NCBI GenBank assembly: GCA_045640725.1
Contig: JAZUFN010000107.1
Span: 1-13,857 of the forward strand
Direction of reading: 5' to 3'
DNA length: 13,857 nucleotides
DNA from: RGIG3528 sp045640725
GTDB taxonomy: Bacteria; Bacillota; Clostridia; Lachnospirales; Lachnospiraceae
Below are positions 1 through 5,649 of the stretch, one piece after another. Each line of letters starts with the position of its first letter. Positions within the stretch are counted from its first letter, which is position 1. The translations under genes were made by a program, and so were the position numbers. The notes under the pieces were generated by a model that worked only from the letters and a program-made list of their open reading frames with translations, did no database searches and was not told where the DNA came from.

Positions 1-377
1 CTGGAACCGAAACTTGCGACGTTCGGTACAGCAAGTGCCGTTTCCACTCGGAGCAAAGCTCGCAAAATTGAGGTTTGACGCTGCCCGGCGTTATAATGTT
101 AATTTTTGTATCTTACGCAGTCGTGGGAAAGGCAGTCGAGCGGGATACCCCTCAAGAAACTGCGCTACGCTATCGCTTACGATATTACCGGGAGCAACCG
201 TGAGCGGAGCGCAGTTTCTTGAGGGGTATCCCCGTCGGTCAATGGAATACGAAGGCTGTAGGTGACGCAACAACTGAAAGATGCAGGCCGGGAGGCGGAC
301 AAGTGCTCAGTTCTGCGAGCTTTGCTCCGAGTGGTTACGGCACTTACTGAGCTGTCCGTCGTGAGTTCCGGTTCCAG
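1..377. repeat. Long imperfect inverted repeat (arms 1-64 and 314-377)
   Basis: Arm 1-64 pairs with arm 314-377 at about 53 of 64 positions without gaps. The inner 21 bases (44-64 against 314-334) match perfectly. The left arm starts at the window edge, so the repeat may extend further out. It lies in the expected rplL-rpoB spacer and has no convincing coding content; the short open frames across it are by-products of the inverted repeats. The 250-base loop contains a second, perfect inverted repeat (142-165/209-232). The function is unknown; an RNA processing site, a miniature repeat element or a structured leader are all possible. Confidence 0.75.
142..232. repeat. Perfect 24-bp inverted repeat with 43-base spacer
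   Basis: Bases 142-165 (GGGATACCCC then TCAAGAAACTGCGC) are the exact reverse complement of 209-232, and one more pair forms at 166/208. After one mismatch, the bases just inside (168-171 with 203-206) also pair, so the stem continues beyond the perfect block. No U-run follows on either strand, so it does not look like an intrinsic terminator. It sits in the loop of the larger 1-377 inverted repeat. Confidence 0.8.
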
Positions 378-463
378 CCCGGAACGAACAGGACAGCTCA
401 GTTAGTGACAGTCCGCGAGCTGGGCAACCTCGAGCAGAATGAGTACTTGTCCGCTCCTGGCCT
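285..463. repeat. Second long hairpin overlapping the first (arms 285-320 / 428-463)
   Basis: Three nested paired segments can be read: 285-308 with 441-463 (one bulge, two mismatches), 341-357 with 391-407 (one mismatch in 17), and 365-371 with 379-385 (perfect, 7-base loop). The segment 314-377 is also one arm of the 1-377 inverted repeat, so the two folds compete for the same bases. On the minus strand, the direction of rplL-rpoB transcription, this hairpin would be made first. No U-run follows it. Confidence 0.7.
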
Positions 464-552
464 CACTATTCCAAAAAATTAACTACAGCATTTGGATTAC
501 AGGGGGCGATGGGGCGAGCTAAAGGAACAAGCGGAGCGTGGGAGGGGAGAGG
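464..552. other. Gene-free spacer, purine-rich
   Basis: Between the inverted repeats and the terminator complex there is about 90 bases with no coding sequence. Bases 501-553 are strongly G/A-rich on the plus strand, hence C/U-rich in a minus-strand transcript. I see no promoter or binding site that I can support. Confidence 0.5.
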
Positions 553-678
553 GCGACATAAACAGCGAGACATCGATGCAAAGCATCGATGTCTCGCGTT
601 ACACGCAAAAGAAAAAAAGGCTTCGGAAAAGTAAACTTTTCCGAAGCCTTTGATTTTCTTTTACGCCGTTTATGTCGC
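553..678 (-). terminator. Compound terminator/multibranch structure after rplL
   Basis: A closing stem (553-563 with 668-678, 11 perfect pairs) encloses two perfect hairpins. One is 565-579/583-597 with a 3-base loop. The other is 616-631/636-651, 16 pairs with a 4-base loop. In the minus-strand transcript the second hairpin is followed by a U7 run (complement of 612-618), giving a classical Rho-independent terminator. Its stem can extend further through 604-615/655-666 with a few mismatches. The closing stem begins five bases after the rplL stop codon. It probably terminates or attenuates rplJL transcription before rpoB. Confidence 0.85.
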
Positions 679-683
679 GAATA

Positions 684-1046
684 TTACTTAAGAGTAACCT
701 TAGCGCCAACTTCCTCAAGCTTCTTCTTGATGTCATCAGCGTCAGCCTTAGAAGCTGCTTCCTTAAGAACCTTTGGAGCTGCCTCAACAAGAGCCTTTGC
801 CTCACCAAGGCCAAGACCTGTGATCTCACGAACAACCTTGATAACCTTGATCTTCTCAGCGCCTACCTCAGTAAGCTCTACGTCGAACTCTGTCTTCTCC
901 TCAGCTGCCTCTGCAGGACCAGCTGCTGCTACTACAACGCCTGCTGCTGCAGATACGCCGAACTCTTCCTCGCAAGCCTTAACGAGGTCGTTTAACTCTA
1001 ATACTGTCATGCCCTTAATGGCATCGATGAATTCCTGTGTTGTCAT
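684..1046 (-). CDS. rplL: 50S ribosomal protein L7/L12
   Basis: This is the stalk protein of the large ribosomal subunit; it recruits and stimulates the GTPase translation factors and binds as dimers to L10. The 120-residue length is normal. Residues 1-32 form the dimerising N-terminal part. They are followed by an Ala/Gly/Pro/Glu-rich hinge around residues 33-50 (VVVAAAGPAEAAEE). The C-terminal factor-binding domain then carries the family signature EKIKVIKVVREITGLGLGEA and ends VGAKVTLK. An AGGAGG ribosome binding site lies at 1055-1060, 8 bases before the ATG. It is the last gene before the compound terminator and shares the promoter and leader in front of rplJ. The stop codon is TAA at 684-686. 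Confidence 0.98.
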   Translation of the reverse strand: MTTQEFIDAIKGMTVLELNDLVKACEEEFGVSAAAGVVVAAAGPAEAAEEKTEFDVELTEVGAEKIKVIKVVREITGLGLGEAKALVEAAPKVLKEAASKADADDIKKKLEEVGAKVTLK

Positions 1047-1083
1047 TTTTAATTCCTCCTATTGGATTTTAATCAATTAATAT

Positions 1084-1146
1084 GTAGCCTATGCTACGTG
1101 AATTTGTGCTATGCACTGTACTGCTGTAATAATCTTATGATTATTA
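1084..1146 (-). other. Three small stem-loops in the rplJ-rplL spacer
   Basis: The 97-base spacer contains three consecutive short perfect hairpins: 1084-1088/1093-1097 (GTAGC/GCTAC), 1106-1109/1113-1116 (GTGC/GCAC) and 1127-1134/1139-1146 (8 pairs, covering the rplJ stop codon). None is followed by a U-run. They may protect or separate the rplL message, which needs more translation than rplJ, but each is short and may be fortuitous. Confidence 0.4.
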
Positions 1147-1638
1147 AGCTGCCTCGCCGTTCTTCTCTGCGATCTGCTTGAGAACTCTTGCGAAGTTTGT
1201 GATAGGGGACTGAAGAGAGCCCAGGAGCTTGGAAATAAGCTCGTTTCTGGAAGGGATCTTTGCGATCTGCTCCATAGCCTTTGCATCGTAGAATGTACCC
1301 TCTACAACACCAGCCTTGAACTGAAGTGGCTCAATCTTCTCTGCGTACTTAGCGATGATTCTTGCAGGAGCTGTAGAATCCTCGAAGCCGAAAGCTACTG
1401 CTGTTGTGCCCTCGAGCTGATCGTTAAGCTGAGCGAAGTCTGTACCCTCAAATGCTCTCTTAAGATATGTGTTCTTGTATACCTTGTAAACAACACCTGC
1501 CTCACGAAGCTCTTTACGAAGCTTTGTGTCATCAGCAACTGTGATACCGGAGTACTGTACAAGTACGCAAGAGCTAGCCTTCTCTACAGAAGCCTTAATC
1601 TCATCAATGATGGGAGCCTTGATTTCAACTTTTGCCAT
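1144..1638 (-). CDS. rplJ: 50S ribosomal protein L10
   Basis: L10 anchors the L7/L12 dimers to the ribosome at the base of the stalk and is the usual autoregulator of its operon by binding its own leader RNA. The 164-residue product is typical. The N-terminal rRNA-binding domain contains SSCVLVQYSGITVADDTKLRKELR and KVYKNTYLKRAFEG. The helical C-terminal tail (GSLQSPITNFARVLKQIAEK) is the L12-binding part. The ATG is preceded by AAGGAGG at 1648-1654, 9 bases upstream. A dedicated promoter and an L10-type attenuating leader lie just upstream, so rplJL can be controlled separately from the rplKA part of the cluster. Confidence 0.97.
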   Translation of the reverse strand: MAKVEIKAPIIDEIKASVEKASSCVLVQYSGITVADDTKLRKELREAGVVYKVYKNTYLKRAFEGTDFAQLNDQLEGTTAVAFGFEDSTAPARIIAKYAEKIEPLQFKAGVVEGTFYDAKAMEQIAKIPSRNELISKLLGSLQSPITNFARVLKQIAEKNGEAA

Positions 1639-1705
1639 GTGAATGCACCTCCTTATAGATTTGGAATCATGAAGTATACTTCATGAAAGTGCAGATTCTT
1701 ATAAT

Positions 1706-1740
1706 AAAAAAACCTGCTTTACCGAATCGGAAAAAGCAGT
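1706..1740 (-). terminator. Attenuator terminator of the L10 leader
   Basis: On the minus strand CTGCTTT pairs with AAAGCAG across a loop containing CCGATTCGG, and a run of seven T follows directly (complement of 1706-1712). It is about 68 bases upstream of the rplJ start, the usual place for the regulated terminator of this leader. Confidence 0.85.
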
Positions 1741-1860
1741 TGAAATGTTCAATCTGTTGATTCCCTCGGCGGGCGGGATAAATCCTCTTATGTGCCATGC
1801 ACACCAGCTGTCTTCGGTGATATATCTCAGACGTTTGGTGCAACTAAGCACCAAACGTCG
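1706..1860 (-). ncRNA. Ribosomal protein L10 leader (cis-regulatory RNA)
   Basis: In the minus-strand transcript a perfect 12-pair hairpin (1848-1859/1830-1841, 6-base loop) opens the leader. It is followed by CCGAAGACAGCTGGTG (around 1804-1819) and a CCCGCCCGCCGAGGG block, which match the character of the widespread L10 leader bound by the L10-L12 complex. The leader ends in a terminator hairpin with a U-run. L10 binding is expected to favour termination and so lower rplJL expression when free L10 accumulates. The identification rests on recognised sequence, position and architecture; a covariance-model search was not possible. Confidence 0.85.
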
Positions 1861-1863
1861 AAG

Positions 1864-1892
1864 ATTTTAATACAAATATATTGGTTTGTCAA
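1864..1892 (-). promoter_or_regulatory. Sigma-A-type promoter of rplJL
   Basis: The minus strand reads TTGACA (complement of 1887-1892), a 17-base spacer, then TAAAAT (complement of 1864-1869). The -35 matches the consensus perfectly. Transcription would begin near 1857, exactly where the first hairpin of the L10 leader starts, and the promoter fits in the 47-base gap after the rplA stop. Confidence 0.85.
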
Positions 1893-1905
1893 CCATTAAT
1901 TTCAA

Positions 1906-2598
1906 TTAGCTAAGCTTAGCGCCGTTAATCTTAACACCAGGGCCCATTGTAGAAGCGATTGTAACGCTCTTAAGGTACTGACCCTTTGCTGTAGCTGGCT
2001 TAGCCTTAATGATTGCACCCATAAGTGCCTGGAAGTTGTCAGCGAGCTGTTCCTCTGTGAAGGAAACCTTACCAACAGGTACGTGGATGATGTTAGCCTT
2101 ATCAAGTCTGTACTCAACCTTACCTGCTTTAATATCAGCGATTGCCTGTGCAACGTTCATTGTAACTGTACCAGCCTTAGGGTTTGGCATGAGACCCTTA
2201 GGACCAAGAACCTTACCAAGACGACCAACAACGCCCATCATATCAGGTGTAGCTACTACTACATCGAAATCAAGCCATCCATCATTCTGGATCTTAGGGA
2301 TGAGCTCGTCGCCACCAACGTAGTCAGCACCTGCAGCCTCAGCCTCGTTTACCTTGTCACCCTTTGCGAATACAAGAACCTTAACGGTCTTACCTGTACC
2401 ATGAGGGAGTACAACTGCACCACGAACCTGCTGATCAGCATGACGGCCATCAACGCCGAGTCTGATGTGAGCTTCTACTGTCTCATCGAACTTTGCACTT
2501 GCATTTTTCTTAACAATACCTACAGCCTCTGCAACATCGTACTGCTGAGACTTATCGTAGCTTGCTAATGCGTTTTTATAATTTTTTCCTCTTTTCAT
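1906..2598 (-). CDS. rplA: 50S ribosomal protein L1
   Basis: L1 binds the E-site stalk of 23S rRNA, helps release deacylated tRNA, and represses its own operon by binding an rRNA-like site on the L11-L1 messenger. The 230-residue length is typical. The signature GPKGLMPNPKAGTVT is present around residues 130-145, and the N-terminal domain contains the conserved ETVEAHIRLGVDGRHADQ. The ATG is preceded by AGGAGG at 2606-2611. The gene follows rplK in the standard order. A GTGGGAGGA-type hairpin in the gap upstream is a candidate binding site for L1 itself. Confidence 0.98.
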   Translation of the reverse strand: MKRGKNYKNALASYDKSQQYDVAEAVGIVKKNASAKFDETVEAHIRLGVDGRHADQQVRGAVVLPHGTGKTVKVLVFAKGDKVNEAEAAGADYVGGDELIPKIQNDGWLDFDVVVATPDMMGVVGRLGKVLGPKGLMPNPKAGTVTMNVAQAIADIKAGKVEYRLDKANIIHVPVGKVSFTEEQLADNFQALMGAIIKAKPATAKGQYLKSVTIASTMGPGVKINGAKLS

Positions 2599-2611
2599 TA
2601 TTAAACCTCCT

Positions 2612-2641
2612 GTGGTATTTGCGGACTGTCTGTCCTCCCAC
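2612..2641 (-). promoter_or_regulatory. Candidate L1-binding mRNA element before rplA
   Basis: The minus strand reads GTGGGAGGACAGACAGTCC and, seven bases on, ACCAC. The outer GTGG/CCAC pairing and inner GGAC/GTCC hairpin enclose an asymmetric internal loop. This resembles the known L1 target, which mimics the 23S rRNA L1 site. The element ends just before the rplA ribosome binding site. A second copy of the GTGGGAGGA motif stands before rplK. Confidence 0.55.
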
Positions 2642-2648
2642 CTAATAA

Positions 2649-3077
2649 TTAATCTTCTACTACTTCGATACCCATTGAACGAGCTGTACCAGCGATCATG
2701 CTGATAGCTGCTTCGATAGAACCTGCGTTAAGATCTGGCATCTTAAGCTCAGCGATCTTCTGAACTTCGGACTTCTTGATCTTAGCAACCTTGTTCTTGT
2801 TAGGTGTGCCGGATGCGGACTGAAGATTGCAAGCCTTCTTTAAAAGAACTGCTGCTGGCGGTGTCTTTGTGATGAATGAAAAGCTTCTGTCTGCATAAAC
2901 TGTGATTACAACAGGAATGATCATACCTTCCTGACCTGCTGTTCTAGCGTTGAATTCCTTTGTGAAAGCAGGGATGTTAACACCGTGCTGACCAAGAGCA
3001 GGACCAACAGGTGGTGCCGGTGTAGCCTTTGCAGCAGGGATCTGTAACTTGATGTAACCTTCAACTTTCTTTGCCAT
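2649..3077 (-). CDS. rplK: 50S ribosomal protein L11
   Basis: L11 binds the GTPase-associated region of 23S rRNA near the L7/L12 stalk and is needed for factor-dependent GTP hydrolysis and for RelA-type signalling. The 142 residues match the family. The N-terminal domain holds the hallmark PPVGPALGQHGVNIPAF (residues about 22-38). The C-terminal rRNA-binding domain ends GTARSMGIEVVED, with the conserved GT-SMG segment. An AGGAGG site at 3087-3092 precedes the ATG. The gene lies between nusG and rplA, as in most bacteria. Confidence 0.98.
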   Translation of the reverse strand: MAKKVEGYIKLQIPAAKATPAPPVGPALGQHGVNIPAFTKEFNARTAGQEGMIIPVVITVYADRSFSFITKTPPAAVLLKKACNLQSASGTPNKNKVAKIKKSEVQKIAELKMPDLNAGSIEAAISMIAGTARSMGIEVVED

Positions 3078-3096
3078 TTTTAAAATCCTCCTAAAT

Positions 3097-3153
3097 GTGG
3101 TGATATCGGAGTGGGCTCATGCCCTTCCTCCCACGGAAGTACCGTAGTACTTC
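3097..3153 (-). promoter_or_regulatory. Candidate L1-binding leader before rplK with adjacent UACG hairpin
   Basis: In the minus-strand transcript a perfect 7-pair hairpin with a UACG tetraloop (3136-3142/3147-3153) comes first. It is followed by GTGGGAGGA (complement of 3126-3134), a GGGC-ATGA-GCCC hairpin and CACCAC. The GTGGGAGGA...CCAC framework is the same as in the rplA leader. Neither hairpin carries a U-run, so this is more likely a protein-binding or translational control region than a terminator. L1 repression of the rplK-rplA message is well established in other bacteria; its use here is inferred. Confidence 0.5.
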
Positions 3154-3178
3154 TAAAATCATTACTTAAGGTCTTGCC

Positions 3179-3709
3179 TTAAAATTTTTCAGCCTTGACT
3201 GCTGTGAAACCAACCTCTGTAGGTGTTTCACGGCCAAACATTTCTACGCTGATAATAACAGTCTGCTTGTGAAGATCAATCTGCTTAACGATACCGGACT
3301 TGCCTTCCAGATTGCCTTCAATAATGGTGACTGTATCGCCTACCTGGAAATCAATCTCAACAGTAGTTTCTTTCTCTCTGTCAAGACCAATATTTCTGAC
3401 TTCTTCGTCAGAAAGGGGAACAGGCTCAGACCCGGGGCCAACGAATCCTGTAACACCTCTTGTATTTCTGACAACGTACCATGTCTCGTCATCGAGAATC
3501 ATGTAAATAAGTACATAGCCGGGAAATACCTTACGGTCAACAGTTTTCTTAACGCCGTCCTTGACCTCTATTGCCTTTTCCATAGGCACTTCGGTCCTGA
3601 TGATTCTGTCATCAAGGCCTCTGTTCTTGACTGTCATGTCAATATTGTCTTTAACCTTGTTCTCATATCCTGAATAGGTATGAACAATGTACCATCTAGC
3701 TTCTGCCAT
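3179..3709 (-). CDS. nusG: Transcription elongation/antitermination factor NusG
   Basis: NusG binds the RNA polymerase clamp and couples elongation with pausing, termination or the ribosome. The 176-residue protein has the NGN domain at residues about 1-110, starting ARWYIVHTYSGYENKVKDNI and including PGYVLIYMILDDETWYVVR. A C-terminal KOW domain follows at residues about 122-150 (VGDTVTIIEGNLEGKSGIVK). The start has GGAGGA at 3714-3719, about 5 bases upstream. The gene stands 21 bases after secE, in the near-universal secE-nusG-rplK arrangement. Confidence 0.98.
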   Translation of the reverse strand: MAEARWYIVHTYSGYENKVKDNIDMTVKNRGLDDRIIRTEVPMEKAIEVKDGVKKTVDRKVFPGYVLIYMILDDETWYVVRNTRGVTGFVGPGSEPVPLSDEEVRNIGLDREKETTVEIDFQVGDTVTIIEGNLEGKSGIVKQIDLHKQTVIISVEMFGRETPTEVGFTAVKAEKF

Positions 3710-3730
3710 AAAATCCTCCGCACAAACGAA

Positions 3731-3937
3731 TTAAGGAAGCAGGCCGATCAGGAACTTAACAACCCAATCGAGTAATGAAATGATTGCTCCCAAAACAACG
3801 GTAATGACGATAACAGCTGCTGTCTGCTTAGCGACTGTCTCCTTGTCAGGCCAGATAACTTTCTTGAACTCTGACTTGAGACCCTTCCACCAGAGGCTGA
3901 CACGACCTTTTTCTTTGGTAGATACTTCTTCTGCCAT
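3731..3937 (-). CDS. secE: Preprotein translocase subunit SecE
   Basis: SecE is the small essential membrane subunit that clamps the SecY channel. The 68-residue single-span form is typical of Firmicutes. A charged N-terminus with an amphipathic helix contains the family motif EFKKVIWPDKET (residues about 23-34). One membrane segment follows at residues about 38-65. AAAAGGAG at about 3943-3950 precedes the ATG. The gene lies between rpmG and nusG. Confidence 0.97.
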   Translation of the reverse strand: MAEEVSTKEKGRVSLWWKGLKSEFKKVIWPDKETVAKQTAAVIVITVVLGAIISLLDWVVKFLIGLLP

Positions 3938-3966
3938 AGTGTCTCCTTTTCTGCCTCAATCAAGCA

Positions 3967-4116
3967 TTATTTTGTCTCTTTGTGTGTTGTGTGCTTCTTG
4001 CAGAATCTGCAGTACTTGCTGGTTTCCATCCTGTCCGGATGTTCCTTCTTGTCTTTGGTTGTGTTGTAGTTACGCTGTTTGCACTCTGTACAAGCCAATG
4101 TAATTTTAACTCGCAT
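3967..4116 (-). CDS. rpmG: 50S ribosomal protein L33 (zinc-binding form)
   Basis: This 49-residue gene encodes a small component of the large ribosomal subunit. It begins MRVKITLACTECKQRNY and ends with CRFCKKHTTHKETK. The four cysteines (positions 9, 12, 36 and 39) form two CxxC pairs, the zinc-ribbon form of L33 rather than the cysteine-free paralogue made under zinc limitation. The ATG (complement of 4114-4116) has GGAGGT at 4127-4132, and the stop is TAA at 3967-3969. It is the first gene of the rpmG-secE-nusG transcript, about 100 bases after the predicted start site. Confidence 0.95.
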   Translation of the reverse strand: MRVKITLACTECKQRNYNTTKDKKEHPDRMETSKYCRFCKKHTTHKETK

Positions 4117-4196
4117 GACTTCTTCCACCTCCGTAGTCAAATTTTTGTTTTGCGTCTTTTACGTCGCAGGTCGCTGTTTCCCGCGACAAAAAAAAA

Positions 4197-4248
4197 GACT
4201 ATCGCCTTCCATAGCCGTGTGAGTATACCATGATTTTAGACGATAGTC
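4197..4248 (-). terminator. Terminator-like hairpin overlapping the rpmG promoter
   Basis: On the minus strand GACTATCG (complement of 4241-4248) pairs perfectly with CGATAGTC (complement of 4197-4204), followed at once by a run of nine T (complement of 4188-4196). The 36-base loop is long for an intrinsic terminator. The 5' arm contains most of the -35 box of the rpmG promoter and the loop holds its -10, so only transcripts coming from deoB upstream could form the stem. Confidence 0.55.
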
Positions 4249-4250
4249 AA
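4222..4250 (-). promoter_or_regulatory. Sigma-A-type promoter of rpmG-secE-nusG
   Basis: The minus strand reads TTGACT (complement of 4245-4250), a 17-base spacer and TATACT (complement of 4222-4227), both close to consensus. The transcript would start near 4215, leaving a leader of about 100 bases. The leader contains a T9 tract and a GTCGC/GCGAC hairpin (4183-4187 with 4170-4174). Confidence 0.85.
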
Positions 4251-4269
4251 GTATTTTATTTTATTTCAT

Positions 4270-4320
4270 GTTACTATTCAGATTTAACCGTAAAGTTTTG
4301 TACAGGCTGTGAATAGTAAC
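4270..4320. repeat. 11-bp inverted repeat at the 3' end of deoB
   Basis: GTTACTATTCA (4270-4280) is the exact reverse complement of TGAATAGTAAC (4310-4320), with 29 bases between. The right arm touches the deoB stop codon at 4320-4322. Neither strand has a U-run after it, so it is not a clear terminator. It could stabilise the deoB message end or be a protein site. Confidence 0.5.
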
Positions 4321-5519
4321 TATTTCATGATTTCTTTGCAGAATGAGGTGCCGGGTATATCTCCCTCCACTCCTAAATATTCAAGGATTGTAGCGCCGAT
4401 ATCCGCGAATGTAGTACGGGTGCCCAGATTTACACCATCCTTAATTCCGTCGCCGATAGCTACCATACCAACATACTCTCTGGAGTGGTCGGTGGAAGGT
4501 GTGCCCGGATCGCAACCGTGGTCAGCAGTAATAATAAGGATATCATCCGGTCTCAGCTTGGCAGTAATCTCAGGAAGCTTTGAATCAAAGTAGGAAAGAG
4601 CCTTGGCATAGCCGGGGACATCGTTTCTGTGGCCATAAATCATATCCGTATCTACCAGATTTACGAAACAGAAGCCATCAAAATCCTCATCCATCCAGGC
4701 CAGTGTTTTTTCAATGCCATCAGGATTGCTTACGGTACGAACGATTCTCGTAAGACCGCTGCCTGCAAAAATATCATTTATCTTGCCTACGCCCCATACG
4801 TCCTTTCCGGCCTCCTGCAGGTAATTGAGTACTGTCTTTTGGGGAGGTACCAGTGAAAAATCATGTCGGCGGGGAGTACGGGTAAATGGCCAATCGCCTT
4901 CAAATGGTCTGGCTATAACACGTCCTACGCCCCAATCACCCACACAGAGCTCGCGGGCTATCTCACAATACTTGTAGAGCTCTTCCACCGGAACAATGCT
5001 CTCATGAGCGGCAATCTGGAAAACGGAATCTGCGGATGTATAAACAATCAGTGCCCCGGTAGCACAGGCCTCGCGACCATAGTCTCTGATAACATCCGTG
5101 CCTGAATAAGGCTTGTTACAGATAACAGGGCGGCCTGTCCTTCTGGAAAATTCATCCAGAAGCTCCTTAGGAAAACCATTAGGGAATGTAGGCATGGGAT
5201 TTTCTGAAATAATGCCCACCATCTCCCAGTGGCCTGTAGTAGTGTCCTTACCCTTTGAGGCCTCTGCCATACGGGCAATGGCACTGTTTTTAAAGGATGG
5301 ATCGTTAAAATTAAAATCTGCAGGAATATTGATGCCTGCGCATGCTTCAATTCCCGGCAACTTGAAAAGACCGTATCTCTCTGCATTGGGCAGACAGAAA
5401 TTTGGGTCCTTGGAACAGCTCAGCATGGTATTGGAGCCTTCATCGCCCCAAAGTGCAGCATCCGGCATCTCACCGATACCTACACTGTCTAAAACTATCA
5501 TAAAAACTCTTTTTGCCAT
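4320..5519 (-). CDS. deoB: Phosphopentomutase
   Basis: DeoB interconverts ribose- or deoxyribose-1-phosphate and the 5-phosphates, linking nucleoside phosphorolysis to pentose phosphate metabolism in the cytoplasm. The 399-residue length is typical. Alkaline-phosphatase-superfamily metal motifs are visible: IVLDSVGIGEMPDA near the N-terminus, DTTTGHWEM (around residues 86-94, with the phosphorylatable Thr), NLVDTDMIYGHRND, and ADHGCDPGTPSTDHSREYVG near the C-terminus. The frame is open up to 5570, but the start is set at the ATG giving MAKRVFMIVLDS, because that is where family similarity begins and AAGGAG lies 5 bases upstream. No other nucleoside-catabolism gene is nearby in the window. Confidence 0.96.
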   Translation of the reverse strand: MAKRVFMIVLDSVGIGEMPDAALWGDEGSNTMLSCSKDPNFCLPNAERYGLFKLPGIEACAGINIPADFNFNDPSFKNSAIARMAEASKGKDTTTGHWEMVGIISENPMPTFPNGFPKELLDEFSRRTGRPVICNKPYSGTDVIRDYGREACATGALIVYTSADSVFQIAAHESIVPVEELYKYCEIARELCVGDWGVGRVIARPFEGDWPFTRTPRRHDFSLVPPQKTVLNYLQEAGKDVWGVGKINDIFAGSGLTRIVRTVSNPDGIEKTLAWMDEDFDGFCFVNLVDTDMIYGHRNDVPGYAKALSYFDSKLPEITAKLRPDDILIITADHGCDPGTPSTDHSREYVGMVAIGDGIKDGVNLGTRTTFADIGATILEYLGVEGDIPGTSFCKEIMK

Positions 5520-5584
5520 TTTTTCTCCTTTTTCTACTGTTACATAAAAAACATTTTTCGCCCTTCCCATAGGGCTCTACCTTA

Positions 5585-5593
5585 ATTATAACA
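5585..5593 (-). promoter_or_regulatory. Extended -10 promoter upstream of deoB
   Basis: The minus strand reads TGTTATAAT, a perfect extended -10 (TG-N-TATAAT). No good -35 stands at 17 bases; TTGAGT is 21 bases away. Transcription would begin near 5578, about 60 bases before the deoB ATG, with a small GCCCT/AGGGC hairpin in the leader. Confidence 0.6.
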
Positions 5594-5620
5594 TATCCGC
5601 CTGCACTTTTCACTCAATCA

Positions 5621-5649
5621 TTGATTTTTTTATAAAGTTTTGATAAAAT
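5621..5649 (+). promoter_or_regulatory. Candidate promoter of the PAP2-family gene
   Basis: TTGATT (5621-5626), a 17-base spacer and TAAAAT (5644-5649) give a reasonable sigma-A promoter. The start would be near 5656, leaving an ~87-base leader before the ATG at 5743. It is divergent to the deoB promoter, with the two -10 boxes about 55 bases apart. Confidence 0.55.

Noticed and set aside
68..97. TTGAGG-18-TATAAT promoter-like pair on the plus strand
   Set aside because: The -10 is perfect, but it would transcribe away from rpoB into non-coding repeat with no gene; the -35 is weak. A chance match is more likely than a real promoter.
14..273. Short open frames on both strands (83 and 60 residues)
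   Set aside because: They lie across the inverted repeats, their peptides mirror each other (both contain GYPSRNCA and QFLEGYP), and neither has a ribosome binding site. They are by-products of the palindrome.
1..463. Insertion sequence or MITE with terminal inverted repeats
   Set aside because: Long inverted repeats are present but there is no transposase and no target-site duplication visible, and the left arm reaches the window edge. Kept only as a repeat.
2083..2568. 161-residue plus-strand open frame opposite rplA
   Set aside because: Antisense shadow of rplA; no motif or start signal.
4270..4320. Intrinsic terminator for deoB
   Set aside because: An 11-bp perfect stem exists, but the loop is 29 bases and the following minus-strand bases are A-rich, not U-rich.
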